From Haliotis asinina (Eukaryota; Mollusca; Gastropoda; Lepetellida; Haliotidae): a stretch of DNA of 64,000 nucleotides. The DNA lies in NCBI RefSeq assembly GCF_037392515.1, contig NC_090287.1, forward strand, positions 9,407,501 through 9,471,500, given 5' to 3'. Positions 53,425 through 64,000 of the stretch are shown one piece after another (positions within the stretch are counted from its first letter, which is position 1; every line of letters begins with the position of its first letter). Position numbers and translations under genes: made by a program. The notes under the pieces are model-generated. The model worked only from the letters and a program-made list of their open reading frames with translations. It searched no databases and was not told the DNA's origin.

Positions 53425-53850
53425 GGAGGCCTTCAGCACAACTTAGTACTACATTCAGGCAGGCCTTCAACCCAACTTAGTACTACATTCAGGCAGGCCT
53501 TCAACACAACTTAGTACTACATTCAGGCAGGCCTTCAACACAACTTAGTACTACATTCAGGCCTTAAGTACATCTTAGTACTGCATGGGGGCCTTCAGCA
53601 CAACTTAGTACTACATTGAGGCAGGCCTTCAACTCAACTTAGTACTACACTGAGGCCTTTAGCACATCTTAGTACTACATAGAGGCCTTCAACTCGTGTT
53701 CAGGTACTGCACTAAGACCTTCAAACCGTCAACTACAACACATCTTACTACAGCAGCAGGGCCTTCAACTCATCTTTGTGCTACACGGAGGCCTTTAACA
53801 CATCCTAGTATTTCACTGAGGCCTTCAACACATGTTACTGCTACCCTGAG
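53425..53850 (+). repeat. ~34-bp tandem array
   Basis: Unit GGCCTTCAACACAACTTAGT then ACTACATTCAGGCA. Three near-perfect units lie around 53455-53555, with degenerate variants on both sides. Confidence 0.8.
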
Positions 53851-54383
53851 GCATTGACCACATTCCAGACTTTCAAATTATCTTGGTATTGCATTAAGTC
53901 AACATACAAAAATTATTGCACAATAAGAACTGCAAGAATGCTCAAGAAAGTATTGATCGTACTGAAAAAGAAAGTAATATCAAAATATTTTTTATTATCT
54001 ATGTTTCATACAGAAACAAAACAAAAATTTAAGTCTGTGGTGTATGGATCAAAATGATCTGTAAGTGTCCAGTGGGATTTTTTCCAATTGCATATACCAA
54101 TCCAATAAAATGTCAAACTCCTAAAAGGATTCTGTTAAAAGCATTTGCAATTCTGCATTTGCACCAAAGAAATGAATTTTCAGTCATGGGATCTGTAACA
54201 ATAAATATATATATATATATCACATTACACATTAAAATGTCACAAATGTTTCATTTGTTCACCAAGAAAATGCTTTTGTTTTGGAAAATGGACTGTTTCC
54301 TCTGATTGGCAGATAAAGCAAAATACAGAACCGATTACTGCATGAGACCTGCTAAGATCCGGAGTAGAACTGATAGAAATCCA

Positions 54384-54555
54384 TGCTTGTCATGACAGGG
54401 AATTAACAGGATCAGGTGGTTAGGCTCGCTGACTTTGTTGACACGTCACCGTATCCCAATTGCAAAGATTGATGCTCAAGCTGTTGATCACTTGATTGAT
54501 TGGTCCATGCTTGATTTTTACAGACCGCCGCCATATACCTGGCGTAAAACTAAAC
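54384..54555 (-). repeat. Abalone-type interspersed repeat (family A)
   Basis: CATGCTTGTCATGAC, TCAGGTGGTTAGGCTCGCTG, ACAGACCGCCGCCATATACC and a GCGTAAAACTAAAC end. Confidence 0.7.
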
Positions 54556-54734
54556 TTACTATTATTGCATGATGTGAAGACGGATGTCACTGATTTTGTT
54601 GAGTCAAGAAAACTTAACTGTCCCTGCATAAATCTCTTAAACACGTGTGTGTTTATAGACACTAGTGTATGTGATCATTTACACCCCTTGGAAACTAAAT
54701 ACTGCCCCATGAAGATCTGTATTAGACTTGGTCT

Positions 54735-54910
54735 TCAGTAATCCACGTTTCTCATAAGAGGTGTCTAACAGCATCGCTGACTTGGTTGACATGTCATCAT
54801 ATCCAAAGATCGATGCTGTGACATGTTGATCACTGGATTGTCTGGTCCTGACTCGATTATTTACAGAAGGCCCCCATATTCGACTAATATATTGCGAAGT
54901 GTAGCATTAA
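54735..54910 (-). repeat. Abalone-type interspersed repeat (family A)
   Basis: TTGACATGTCATCATATCC, GATCACTGGATTGTCTGGTC and TTTACAGAAGGCCCCCATAT blocks in order, close to the previous copy and in the same orientation. Confidence 0.65.
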
Positions 54911-55584
54911 ACAACAAACAATTAAAAGACACAAAATACTGAGTCCGTTCTTAAGAGAGAACCTGTGAACATGCTTGTACTGATGTGTTGCTAGCCTCCT
55001 ACTCCAAAAACCAGATCCATTCCATTGATACCTAAGATTGTAATGAAGTCACTCAGAAGGCTGTGTCGCCAAGCATTAATGCATGCAAATAACACCACAG
55101 ATAGCTCTGCCTTAGGGCACAAGCAATCAATGGCTTGTGTGCCGCACTGAACATGGATAAGTAACTGCTACTTCAAAAGGATAAGTATTTATCTTGCAAT
55201 AGCTGTAGAAGGTTCCCAACGGGACAACAACAATGAACGGCTGGCTCATCATGACCACAGATTCTATACACATTACAAGGAAATTTACAAGTGACATGTT
55301 TTTCATATTTGCGTCTGTACGTGCAATTAATGCCATGTTACTATTCATCCAATGTTATATCTCTATTTATACCATAATTTTACTTTGGGTATATGTACTG
55401 TTTTACTAAAAAGACCTCCTTAAATGTTTATCACAAATGTGGCTAGCCACTGGCAGCAAAATGACAAGTTATTCTGCTATGACATGGGATGTAAGCTATA
55501 GTCATGAAAAACCATCTTCTTTAACTGTATTTTAGTAGTTTATCAGTTTTAAATCCCTTTATTCTTTTCACATTTTGGTTATCT

Positions 55585-55650
55585 AAATATCATATAAATA
55601 TATTATATATTATATTATATTTATTATATAAATATCATTTGCTATATATA
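55585..55650. repeat. AT-rich simple repeat
   Basis: Runs of TATATTATATTATA across about 65 bp. Confidence 0.75.
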
Positions 55651-56884
55651 CTACTGCATAAGTAATTCATTCTTTTTATATTACTAATTCAAGTTTTTTC
55701 ATATCTATAACTGCATCTGTTTTCTATTAATCTAAAAATCAGGTTTTTGTATGAATAAAAAAATTGTTGATATAATAAGATGGAATAAATTGCAAAAGGG
55801 TGTCTAATATATATATGGACATAGAGGATCTTTCATGTACAGTTTCCAACAGTGGAGCAAGTGATTCTAATATTAGCAGTGAAATAATGCATCATGATAT
55901 AAACTGGAGATGTCCAATTAATTACTAAATGATGTGTCTGCCGACGTTGCCGCTGGTAGCATGTGGGCTCCACACAAAGACCAATGACGTCTGAAGATAT
56001 TCTTCAATGGATAATTTCCTGCGACCCTGGGGAACGATTTTACCATTCATAAGGTTAAGGTCAAAATGTCAAGGTCACTTGATGAAACTGAGCACCTGAA
56101 ACAGAACATTACCTTTTCCGACAGTAATTTTATGACAATCTTAGGCCTAAATGATGCTGCCATAGAAAATCCAGTGATGCTGAATCAAGAGGATCTGCTG
56201 GTCAAAGTGAAGAGTTTGCATTTTGTGACCCAGTGTCATGAACTGTTGTTCATATTTTCAACCACCGGTTTATCTACTGCAGACTCCTTTGACATATCGA
56301 AAACATTTCTAACTGCACAAACATTTGTTCCCTCAATCAACATGCTTTTTTCTGAGTTATGTGGCTTGGTTTGGCATAAAACAACTACCCATTTTCCCTC
56401 TCTCAAAGAGTATGTCCCATTATAAAACATGACAGACATGTCATGGTGGCAATCACATTTAGTAGTTTGCAATTTCTGGAAGACTGAGCATAACTATGGA
56501 CAAGCTCTAAATTCAGTAGAATACAGACATTTCCTAAGTCACTGTAAGTTTGGTATACAAGAAAATAGTGATTCATGTCTTCTACATTTTAGATACGTTA
56601 TGTACCAATGTTAAATCTACCAGGATGAAGATTAATAAATTCATCTCAAGTGAAAGCATAAAGTCATTCATATGAATACTGTGACAAGCCATGTTACAAG
56701 CTACATTTATCTACTTTTATTTTATATTTCATCTGTTATATTTTACAGTTGTACAGAAACATTTGTCCTAACAATAACAATAGGTCAACTTTTAATGCCA
56801 ACAAGTTGAATACTTTGAAGGTGACACAAAGGATTTTAATTCACTCACTCGTACATTGGTGGAAAGAAGCAGCATCCACTCACT

Positions 56885-56925
56885 CACACCAACCAACCAA
56901 CCAACCAACCACCCAACCACTCACC
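56885..56925. repeat. (CCAA)n microsatellite
   Basis: ACCAACCAACCAACCAACCA and neighbouring degenerate units. Confidence 0.85.
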
Positions 56926-58039
56926 ACTGGTTGCCACCAGTAGGCAGGGACTTACCCCTCTAACTAACACCTGTCAATACTGATTTTCAGTGGTATAAGC
57001 TATGATTTCATCACCATTTTGCATCCACTGGAATCTGTTAAGGAAGATATTTCCCTATATGGTACAGTGTGTGAAGCCCCTGCCGTGACCATTGCTGAAA
57101 TATTGCTAAAAGCAGTGTTTAGTCAAACTCACTCACACCTGGACAAATAACTAACAATGTGTAAATGAATTACAGTTTATTCTGCATGGCACACAGGGTT
57201 TCTACAGGTGTTTGATAGTTATACTTCCTGTATATAATTACTCCTGTAAAGGTGTATAACAGAAACTGACTTAATGGTTAAAGGGTCATTGTTGAAAATC
57301 TCGTGATTACTTGCACATTCCATTTTTGTGAATTTCCATGGCAAATAAGGTAGTGAGATAATTTGGAAGATAAACATGCTGTGTTGAAACATCAGAGGTA
57401 TATAATGAAAATATAACAATGGTAGCTCTAAATTTGATTTAAAACCAACACAGTACATTTATCTCCATTCTGCCATAATCGTGTTATTCATATTAAAATA
57501 ATACATACTGTGCTGGAAAATCAAAGGTAAATAATGTAAATATATCTCTGAATGACTTTGATTAACCAATCACAATCCAGTATTTTCTGAAGTCATGGTA
57601 GAATATAAGTTACACAGTATATTGTCTATACTGCTTACACAACTATTGTTTTGTATCACTAGTAGAAGTGGATTAAGATATCAATATAGCTGCATGTTCA
57701 TTTACCTTTCTAATCTGTTGCCGAACACATTACCCATGGAAACAGTTTGTAGTTTCTTGAATGTCATGACCTGAAAATAATGTACAACATTATGAAAACA
57801 GTCAGTTTAGTGAACAACAGGAAACTGTAATCGGAGCTGATCATTGTTCAAGCAATTTTCAATATTAAAGAATTATGTGATATGAACAAGTATTGAAATG
57901 AAGCTGGAGTTGCATACTTCCCCAGTTACTACATTACAAGCATTGAAACCAAGCTTAGGTTGTGTGCTCACCCTGGAAAATCAGTAAACAAACATATTTT
58001 ACACTTATCCTTCGAAGGTAAATCTTAATTGACAATGTT

Positions 58040-58235
58040 TGAGCCTGGACCAGACAATCCAGTGATCAACAACATGAGCATCGATCTGTGCAACTGGGAA
58101 CCGATGACATGTGCCAACCAAGTCAGCAAGCCTGACCACCCGATCCCATTAGTCGCCTCTTACCACAAGCATAGTCGCCTTTTATAGCAAGCATGGGTTG
58201 CTGAAGGCCTATTCTACCCTGGGACCTTCACGGGA
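58040..58235 (+). repeat. Abalone-type interspersed repeat (family A)
   Basis: CCTGGACCAGACAATCCAGT to TACCCTGGGACCTTCACGGG. The head with (GTGA)n is missing. Very close to the copy at 39655. Confidence 0.75.
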
Positions 58236-59324
58236 ATATTATACCAAAGAGGAAAAAGAGATACACACATACAAATTTTTCTTAAGTTGCTGGGGTATTT
58301 TTATTTAAACAGATATTTTCTTTAGAAAAATGTATACTAGAAATACAAGAGGTGTAGCCTTTGTGTTTGGCTGTGGGGATCACTGCCTTGTGCCCTCCAC
58401 AGTTCTATATTCGCAAATGAAGGAAGAAATGATGCTCATGAAGTTGATATTTCCTGTGTAAGGAGAATGTATTAAGAGCATCTGGTAAACTAACACACAG
58501 ACTGGTTTTGAAAGCCTGCAATGAAACAGATACATACATATACAGCAGATACCATGCAACAGGTATCCAAATGCTGACTCGGCACTTTCATAACACACAC
58601 AGCTCTACACTCTCCTTAATGTCATGGTGTCTTCTCCACCAGCCCCATTACAAACACAACTTAGATGTGTTACATGCCATGATCTGATGACACCTCCATA
58701 GTCTGCTGTATTAGCTGATCCCCGATTGACCTTTGACCACCCAATCATAATGAGAAAAATGTGGGGCAATCATGTTTTCGGCTCCCCAAAATTATGAACT
58801 ATCGGCGCAACATGAAAATGATTATTATCATTGTTATTACATAACATAAAAAACGATGTATATCAAAATATGAATTAATACTAAAACAAATGAATCATGT
58901 CATATTCTGAAAAGTTTGTCATTGGTGCATTGTTGAATTGTGACTCCACTAATCTTGACCAACAATGCAGATTTCCTGACTCAATTTGACATCATCTTAA
59001 ATAGGTCTGCCACCACCTTGGAAAAGCAATTTGTTGGGAACTTGGTGGAGGTTTAAGGGAGGTAACTCTTATTGCTGTCTTTCATTCATAAGAATGAGAA
59101 GATGTTTTCACCATAAGTGAGTGGTAAGGCACTGGTGATGACTTTTAATTGTTTTACATGAATGTAACTACTAGTCCTCAAAGCTGAGTTTAAGAGTCGG
59201 GTATATGTTTTCAGTACTTCGTTTATGTTACCATCAACCGAAGTATTTGCTAATCAATTGGTATATCCATAACAGTTTCTTTTGCCCAAATCTACAAGGT
59301 TAGAGCTGGTTCACAGTATCCTCT

Positions 59325-59480
59325 GCTGGTGGTAAGAGGGGAGTTCATAAAGTGGTCAGACTCAGTCACCATATATGGACTGATGCTCATATCATCATCC
59401 ATTGGGTTATCATGTTCAGACTCTATTATTTACAGACCGACATATCACTGACTTTGTGAAATTATACAACAAACAAGCCC
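59325..59480 (-). repeat. Abalone-type repeat fragment (family A)
   Basis: GGTCAGACTCAGTCACC, CATTGGGTTATCATGTTCAG and ATTTACAGACCGACATAT blocks, decayed. Confidence 0.5.
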
Positions 59481-59539
59481 TGACTAAAAACTCCACTCCA
59501 GCTTAGATGTCTCAGACAATGTCCTTTACAATGCAACAT

Positions 59540-59720
59540 GATCCTTTATGAACACTTTGGGAGTAATTGTCCAGACATATATTTGAAACATGGTTCACAG
59601 GAATCACGAGGACATTGTTCTTCATTCCTATTGGGTGTAATTGTCTAGAAATATGTTAGAAACACAGTTCACAGAAATCATAAGGACATTTTTTTTCCTT
59701 CCCAGCTTGTAGAACAGTAC
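59540..59720 (+). repeat. Two ~96-bp tandem copies
   Basis: GTAATTGTCCAGACATATAT and GTAATTGTCTAGAAATATGT begin matching units that continue through GTTCACAG-AATCA-AGGACATT. Confidence 0.7.
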
Positions 59721-60217
59721 ATAGAGCAATCAACAGGAATCATCTAAATCGGTGTACCATCACTGCACCAGAGAGCCACATTGCTCCATTAATGCTGCTT
59801 TCACAACACTATATGGCAATCTTTCAGTCATCGTTGGTCGTCTGGTCTGACACAAACAGCACAACCAGCAGGAGCAAGCAGCAATCACAACCTGGAGATC
59901 TGGTCGAGGAAACATTTACAACATGGCCGCTCAACTGGTAAGTCAGGGAAATTGGTCAAATGGCGAAAGTATTCATGATCACTCAAATCTGTTAACGTGT
60001 TTCAGAGGAGAGTATGTTATTGCAGACTTCAGCACATTGTAAATAATGAAATAATTACCATGAAATAAATGTAAAAAATGCAAATATCCCTTGCACACAT
60101 TGGGAGAGTGAATGACTTCTTCGGGATGTATTTCACTTGTGTGAGTCACATCAGGTTCAGTCCACAGGGACAGAAGCTATAGGTAACAAAGTTCATAAAA
60201 CAGAATGTAACTGACAC

Positions 60218-60400
60218 TAGAGTGAGTGAGTGAGTGAGCGAGTGAGCAAGTTCAGGTTTACGTTGCTTTATTCCAGCAATATGATGGCGGGAGACACCAG
60301 AAATGGGCTTCACACAATGTAACCATGTGGGGAATCAAACCTGGGCCCTTGTGACCACTATACAGGCGCTTTAACCACTAGGCTACCCAATCACCCAATT
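60218..60400 (-). repeat. tRNA-derived SINE (family B)
   Basis: On the minus strand: TAGCCTAGTGGTTAAAGCGC (A box), GGTTTGATTCCCCACATGG (B box), GTGTGAAGCCCATTTCTGG, GGAATAAAGCAACG and a (CTCA)n tail. Confidence 0.8.
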
Positions 60401-61088
60401 ATCAATACATTTAGATATTGCTTCTCACCAAGTTCCATGTCAAGAGTGGTCAGTTGTTTATACAAATTGATAAAAAAGTCATGAGAGTACAAACCATCTC
60501 CCTTGCTAACCATTTTAACTGATCGTATAATTAAACATTTTACAACCATCTTGGTGACTATGTGAGATATTTAGCTGAGAAGTCAGGTCATATGTTATCA
60601 AACTATTGTGCCAAATTGTGTAACAGTACTGAACATGTTCAGTCTTAGTCTTTGACCTATTTATGTAAATGTCATTCCCTGTTTTTGTGATTTTTATCTC
60701 AGAATGTCAGATCCCATGTTACACAATGCAAGGTAAATTTGTGAGGATAGTGAAATATAGAATATGTATTTAATCAAACAACTATCACTCACTCGTGTGC
60801 TTACGGTAATTTCACGACACATTTCAGGCCAGGGAGGACATTGCATTAATTAGGAGACACACAATGATTTTTCAGTATACTCGTAACATGGCACAGCCTT
60901 GACACCAAACTACAGCCTTCTGGACTACTGTCAACTTAATCCTGTCTCTGTACAAATAGGTCTAATATATTACAGCTGTACCACTAATCAGGTCAGAGCT
61001 ACCAGTAATTCTTGTGTTCATTGGATACATAAGGATACCAGTAACCATGGGTTGAAAATACTCCTTGATTATGTTTGTGGTTTGTTAG

Positions 61089-61200
61089 CACCAAAACCTG
61101 GCTTGTGGGTTTCACCAAAACCTCGCTTGTGGGTTCCACCTAAACCAGGATCGTAGGTTTCACCTAAACTTGGCTTGTGGGTTTCACTAAAGCAGTAAGG
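61089..61200 (+). repeat. ~28-bp tandem array, four units
   Basis: CAAAACCTGGCTTGTGGGTT-type units with changes (CTCGCTTG, CAGGATCG, CTTGGCTTG). The GGCTTGTGGGTTTCAC core is kept in the first and last. Confidence 0.75.
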
Positions 61201-61261
61201 ATCTAATCATCTATAACCGTTTCCTCCAACACTAAGCTGACTAGTCTGAAATAACATCAAA

Positions 61262-61284
61262 CTCACTCACTCACTCACTCACAA
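61262..61284. repeat. (CTCA)n microsatellite
   Basis: ACTCACTCACTCACTCACTC, the typical tail of the abalone repeats, here without a clear SINE body (a decayed one may precede). Confidence 0.8.
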
Positions 61285-61774
61285 AACACTGGAGTCAGTG
61301 TTTTCTGCTAGTTATCAATATTTAAGCTATGAAAGTCCGACGACGAGAGGCTGATAGAGTAGCAACAATCCACATGTTCAGGGTACACTGACCCCTCTTA
61401 ACCACATACTGTAATCATCCAGTCTTTGCTTTAGTCACCTGTGATAAAAATGGATCCCCACCCAGAACATGACAACAGCCTCTCTCTAAAACATGTAACA
61501 GTGGTGAAAGAATGTTTGTACTCCTACCTCTAATGCTTTGTTTTATGCTCTTCCTATCAACCACTGGGTCATTTTGATCCAAATGGTGCCTGATTTCTGT
61601 AATCACTGCTGATGAACAGGTAGGATATCACTCATGATCAGCCTGTACTGGAAAGAGTACTGGACACTGTCAACACACCTCCATACTGCATTGTCTGCTG
61701 GAGGTGTGATGGTGAAATGGAGCTAATGTGATATTCAAGGTTTTTGTACCATATGATGATGTGCATGTGTAAGT

Positions 61775-62515
61775 GTGTGTGTGTGTCAGTTTTTAACATG
61801 TGTGTGAATGTGTGTGTATGGTCTCAACACACACATGTGAATGTGCATTGTGTCAGTGTGTGTGTGTGGTTTAACATGCATATGTATGAATGTGTGTATG
61901 TGGTATAACATACATGTGTGTGAGTGTGTGTGTGGTATAACATACATGTGTGTGAGTGTGTGTGTGGTATAACATACATGTGTGTGAGTGTGTGTGTGGT
62001 GTAACATACATGTGTGTGTGAGTGTGTGTGTGTGTGTTATAACATACATGTGTGTGAGTGTGTGTGTGGTATAACATACATGTGTGTGAGTGTGTGTGTG
62101 GTATAACATACATGTGTGTGAGTGTGTGTGGTATAACATACATGTGTGTGAGTGTGTGTGGTGTAACATACATGTGTGTGAGTGTGTGTGTGGTATAACA
62201 TACATGTGTGTGAGTGTGTGTGTGGTGTAACAAACGTGTGTATGAGTGGGTGGGTGTGGTTTAGTATACATGTGTATGAGAGTGTGACAGTAGTGTAACA
62301 AACATGTGTGTTGGGAGGTGGGGTTGGAATGTGATTTAACATATGTGTGTGTGAGTGTGTGGTTGTGGTTTAACAAATGTGTGTGACTGGGTGGGTACAG
62401 TTTAAATTACATGTGTGTGAGTGGGTTGGTGTGGTTTAACAAACATGTTTGCATCGGTGGGTGTGGTTTAACAAATGTATGTGAGTGGGTGGGTGTGGTT
62501 CATCAAACATGTGGC
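61775..62515. repeat. GT-rich ~31-bp minisatellite
   Basis: Unit GTGTGAGTGTGTGTGTGG followed by TATAACATACAT, about ten good copies at 61900-62240 and degenerate ones beyond. Minus frames stay open (His/Thr/Cys-rich) because of the repeat and not because of a gene. Confidence 0.9.
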
Positions 62516-64000
62516 AGCTTGCACTGGTCTGCACACTATTACTTCTCATATAGTGATACCCCACTGAAATACTGTGCAACAGTTTGACATGGTTACTTCA
62601 ATCAGATACAGCACAACAACTCCTAGCTGATCAGTCATTGTTTCATCTCCTAAATACTGAGCACCAGGCTGGGTTACATATATAATCATCAAGTATTATA
62701 TTTCTTTTGGTTTGAGGTGACATAGGATTGAACCAGTCCAACCTCATGTGAGACCATAGTATTCTGACAGAAACTATTGGCAGATCCTGAGGCAGTGGAA
62801 GGTTTACAGTACAGACCATGTGTCTCATCCAAGGACAGTGAACTAATCTGACAAAGACATGAAAGCAGACTGGTGTGAACTTGTTAGGTGTTGACCTTTG
62901 TTTGAGGAGGGGTCATGCTCCCAGCTCAAGGCCAAAGACGTAAAGAAAATCTCACACACCATGTACCTTTTATCAACTAGCAGCCTCTACATCAGTAACA
63001 ATGGCTTTCTAAACATCATTTTCAATTAAAACATTCCTTTCAATCCAATGTGCTGTGGAACTTCTGGAGGTTATTGATTTTGTAAAACTTATGTTTTTGA
63101 GCTCAGCTGATCTGAAAGAGCTGATTCCTCGATGGCCTTCCATTACTAAATATAACTGTTTAAATTTGAAACTGAGGTTACTTCTTATCTTCCTTCAAAA
63201 TATAACTTTCAAATTTAATTCCTCAGTTCCTCAGAGGAGCTTCATTCTTCTGAAAGAAATTTTCTTTCTGTACAAGAGCAAATAGCTTTAATTATCACTT
63301 TCTGAGAAATGATGGCTTAACACAGATTACATGTCTTGCGGTAGAAGAATTAAAATGAACATTATATAATAAAATTAAATTCAGCAGCTTCAGTTGATTT
63401 CTCATCATAAAATTCTCAGCCTAAACTCTTGAAACTTAAATGAATTTTACAAACATGTAAAAAATCAATTCATCACAATTCTGACAATGAGGAAGTTTGT
63501 ACATATTTCATGAAAATGACACATGAATGTATGAATGTGCATTAATAATTGCCTCTCCCAGAATACCGTGGAAGAAACCAGCGTCCTGGTAACAAAAAGC
63601 AGGTTATTTGACAAGATTGTGATGCAGGCCCCACTAAACATGACATGCTCACAGTTCAGAAGTTGACATACCTAATAGACTGAATTCCCAATAACATACC
63701 AGTCCTGAAAGGAGATTCTATTTAGTTCCAAATCATTTATAGACAGATCAAATTTTAGTCATTCATGCTATTAAGTTGTTTAATGCTATCACTCATTATT
63801 TGGAGAACTGTGTTTGTTGTTGAACAATGCATTACATTCTGATCAGAGTTGTGTCCCTTAGGGATGACAGGAACCAGTGATTATGGGTTCAAATGACAAT
63901 TTTCTCTGATTATCAACATAGTTTGCCAGCACCCTGCACAAGCTTATAGATGAAACAAAAGCAGTAGGCATCCAAAGTGAGTATCATGTTGGGAATTTCT
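62516..64000. other. Right end with no recognised gene
   Basis: AT-rich DNA. A 76-residue frame at 63055-63285 has no recognised motif. No repeat of note seen. Confidence 0.5.

Larger units (their letters stand above)
51616..61079. other. Repeat-scattered region with no recognised gene
   Basis: No recognisable coding frame. The 119-residue frame at 56066-56425 and others show no motif. Contents are a 34-bp array at 53425-53850, abalone-type repeats at 54384-54555, 54735-54910, 58040-58235 and 59325-59480, an AT-rich run at 55585-55650, a (CCAA)n run at 56885-56925, a ~96-bp duplication at 59540-59720 and a SINE at 60218-60400. Confidence 0.5.

Noticed and set aside
56066..56425. 119-residue plus frame
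   Set aside because: No motif and no flanking splice or promoter signal; length is within chance for this size of window.
61786..62376. 196-residue His/Thr/Cys-rich minus frame
   Set aside because: Product of the GT-rich minisatellite; three frames are open at once.
63055..63285. 76-residue plus frame near the right edge
   Set aside because: Leucine/phenylalanine-rich but without recognisable domain or exon boundaries.
1..64000. CRISPR array or bacterial operon
   Set aside because: No repeat-spacer pattern. The tandem arrays have no unique spacers, and introns and animal repeats show a eukaryotic genome.

Overview
The window is molluscan nuclear DNA, most likely from an abalone (Haliotis). 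The base is AT-rich and intron-dominated. Dispersed repeats carry the (CTCA)n/(GTGA)n ends and the conserved tail that I associate with abalone genomes, there are pearl-like tandem repeats, and one conserved animal gene runs across the first 45 kb.

Host gene: XRCC3, a RAD51 paralogue, lies on the + strand. Six coding exons (2093-2230, 3020-3106, 21208-21330, 39031-39182, 40411-40623, 44625-44885) have consistent splice sites and phases, carry Walker A and Walker B motifs, and end in a stop at 44885. The first coding exon was not found. Beyond 44.9 kb I see no convincing gene, only repeats: a 61-copy, 51-bp minisatellite (48505-51615), a GT-rich array (61775-62515), other small tandem arrays, SINEs and simple repeats.

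Main accessory element: a 14,088-bp Polinton/Maverick (5036-19123) sits in the second recovered intron of XRCC3. It has 329-bp terminal inverted repeats with 2 mismatches, a 5-bp direct repeat TGGTT at both ends, and higher GC than its surroundings. Leftward genes are an rve integrase, a protein-primed family-B DNA polymerase with three SAP-like repeats, five small or membrane proteins, an A32-type packaging ATPase, a probable double jelly-roll capsid protein and a 389-aa virion-like protein. Rightward genes are a coiled-coil protein, an amphipathic/membrane protein, a probable minor capsid protein, two paralogous fibre-like proteins and a two-helix membrane protein. Replication and integration genes lie at the left end; the virion-type genes fill the middle and right. 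Three breaks (integrase nonsense codon, polymerase frameshift, coiled-coil gene frameshift) suggest this copy is not autonomous. I found no adenovirus-type cysteine protease.

Other mobile DNA: a Mutator-like MITE with a 9-bp target duplication (1161-1900), a TTAA-flanked element with a THAP-like remnant (23633-24589, Kolobok-like), a dead mariner (25213-26499) nested in a pearl-like tandem repeat, a pair of 109-bp foldback elements (21735-21843, 33152-33260), tRNA-derived SINEs with recognisable A and B boxes, and many copies of an abalone-type repeat.
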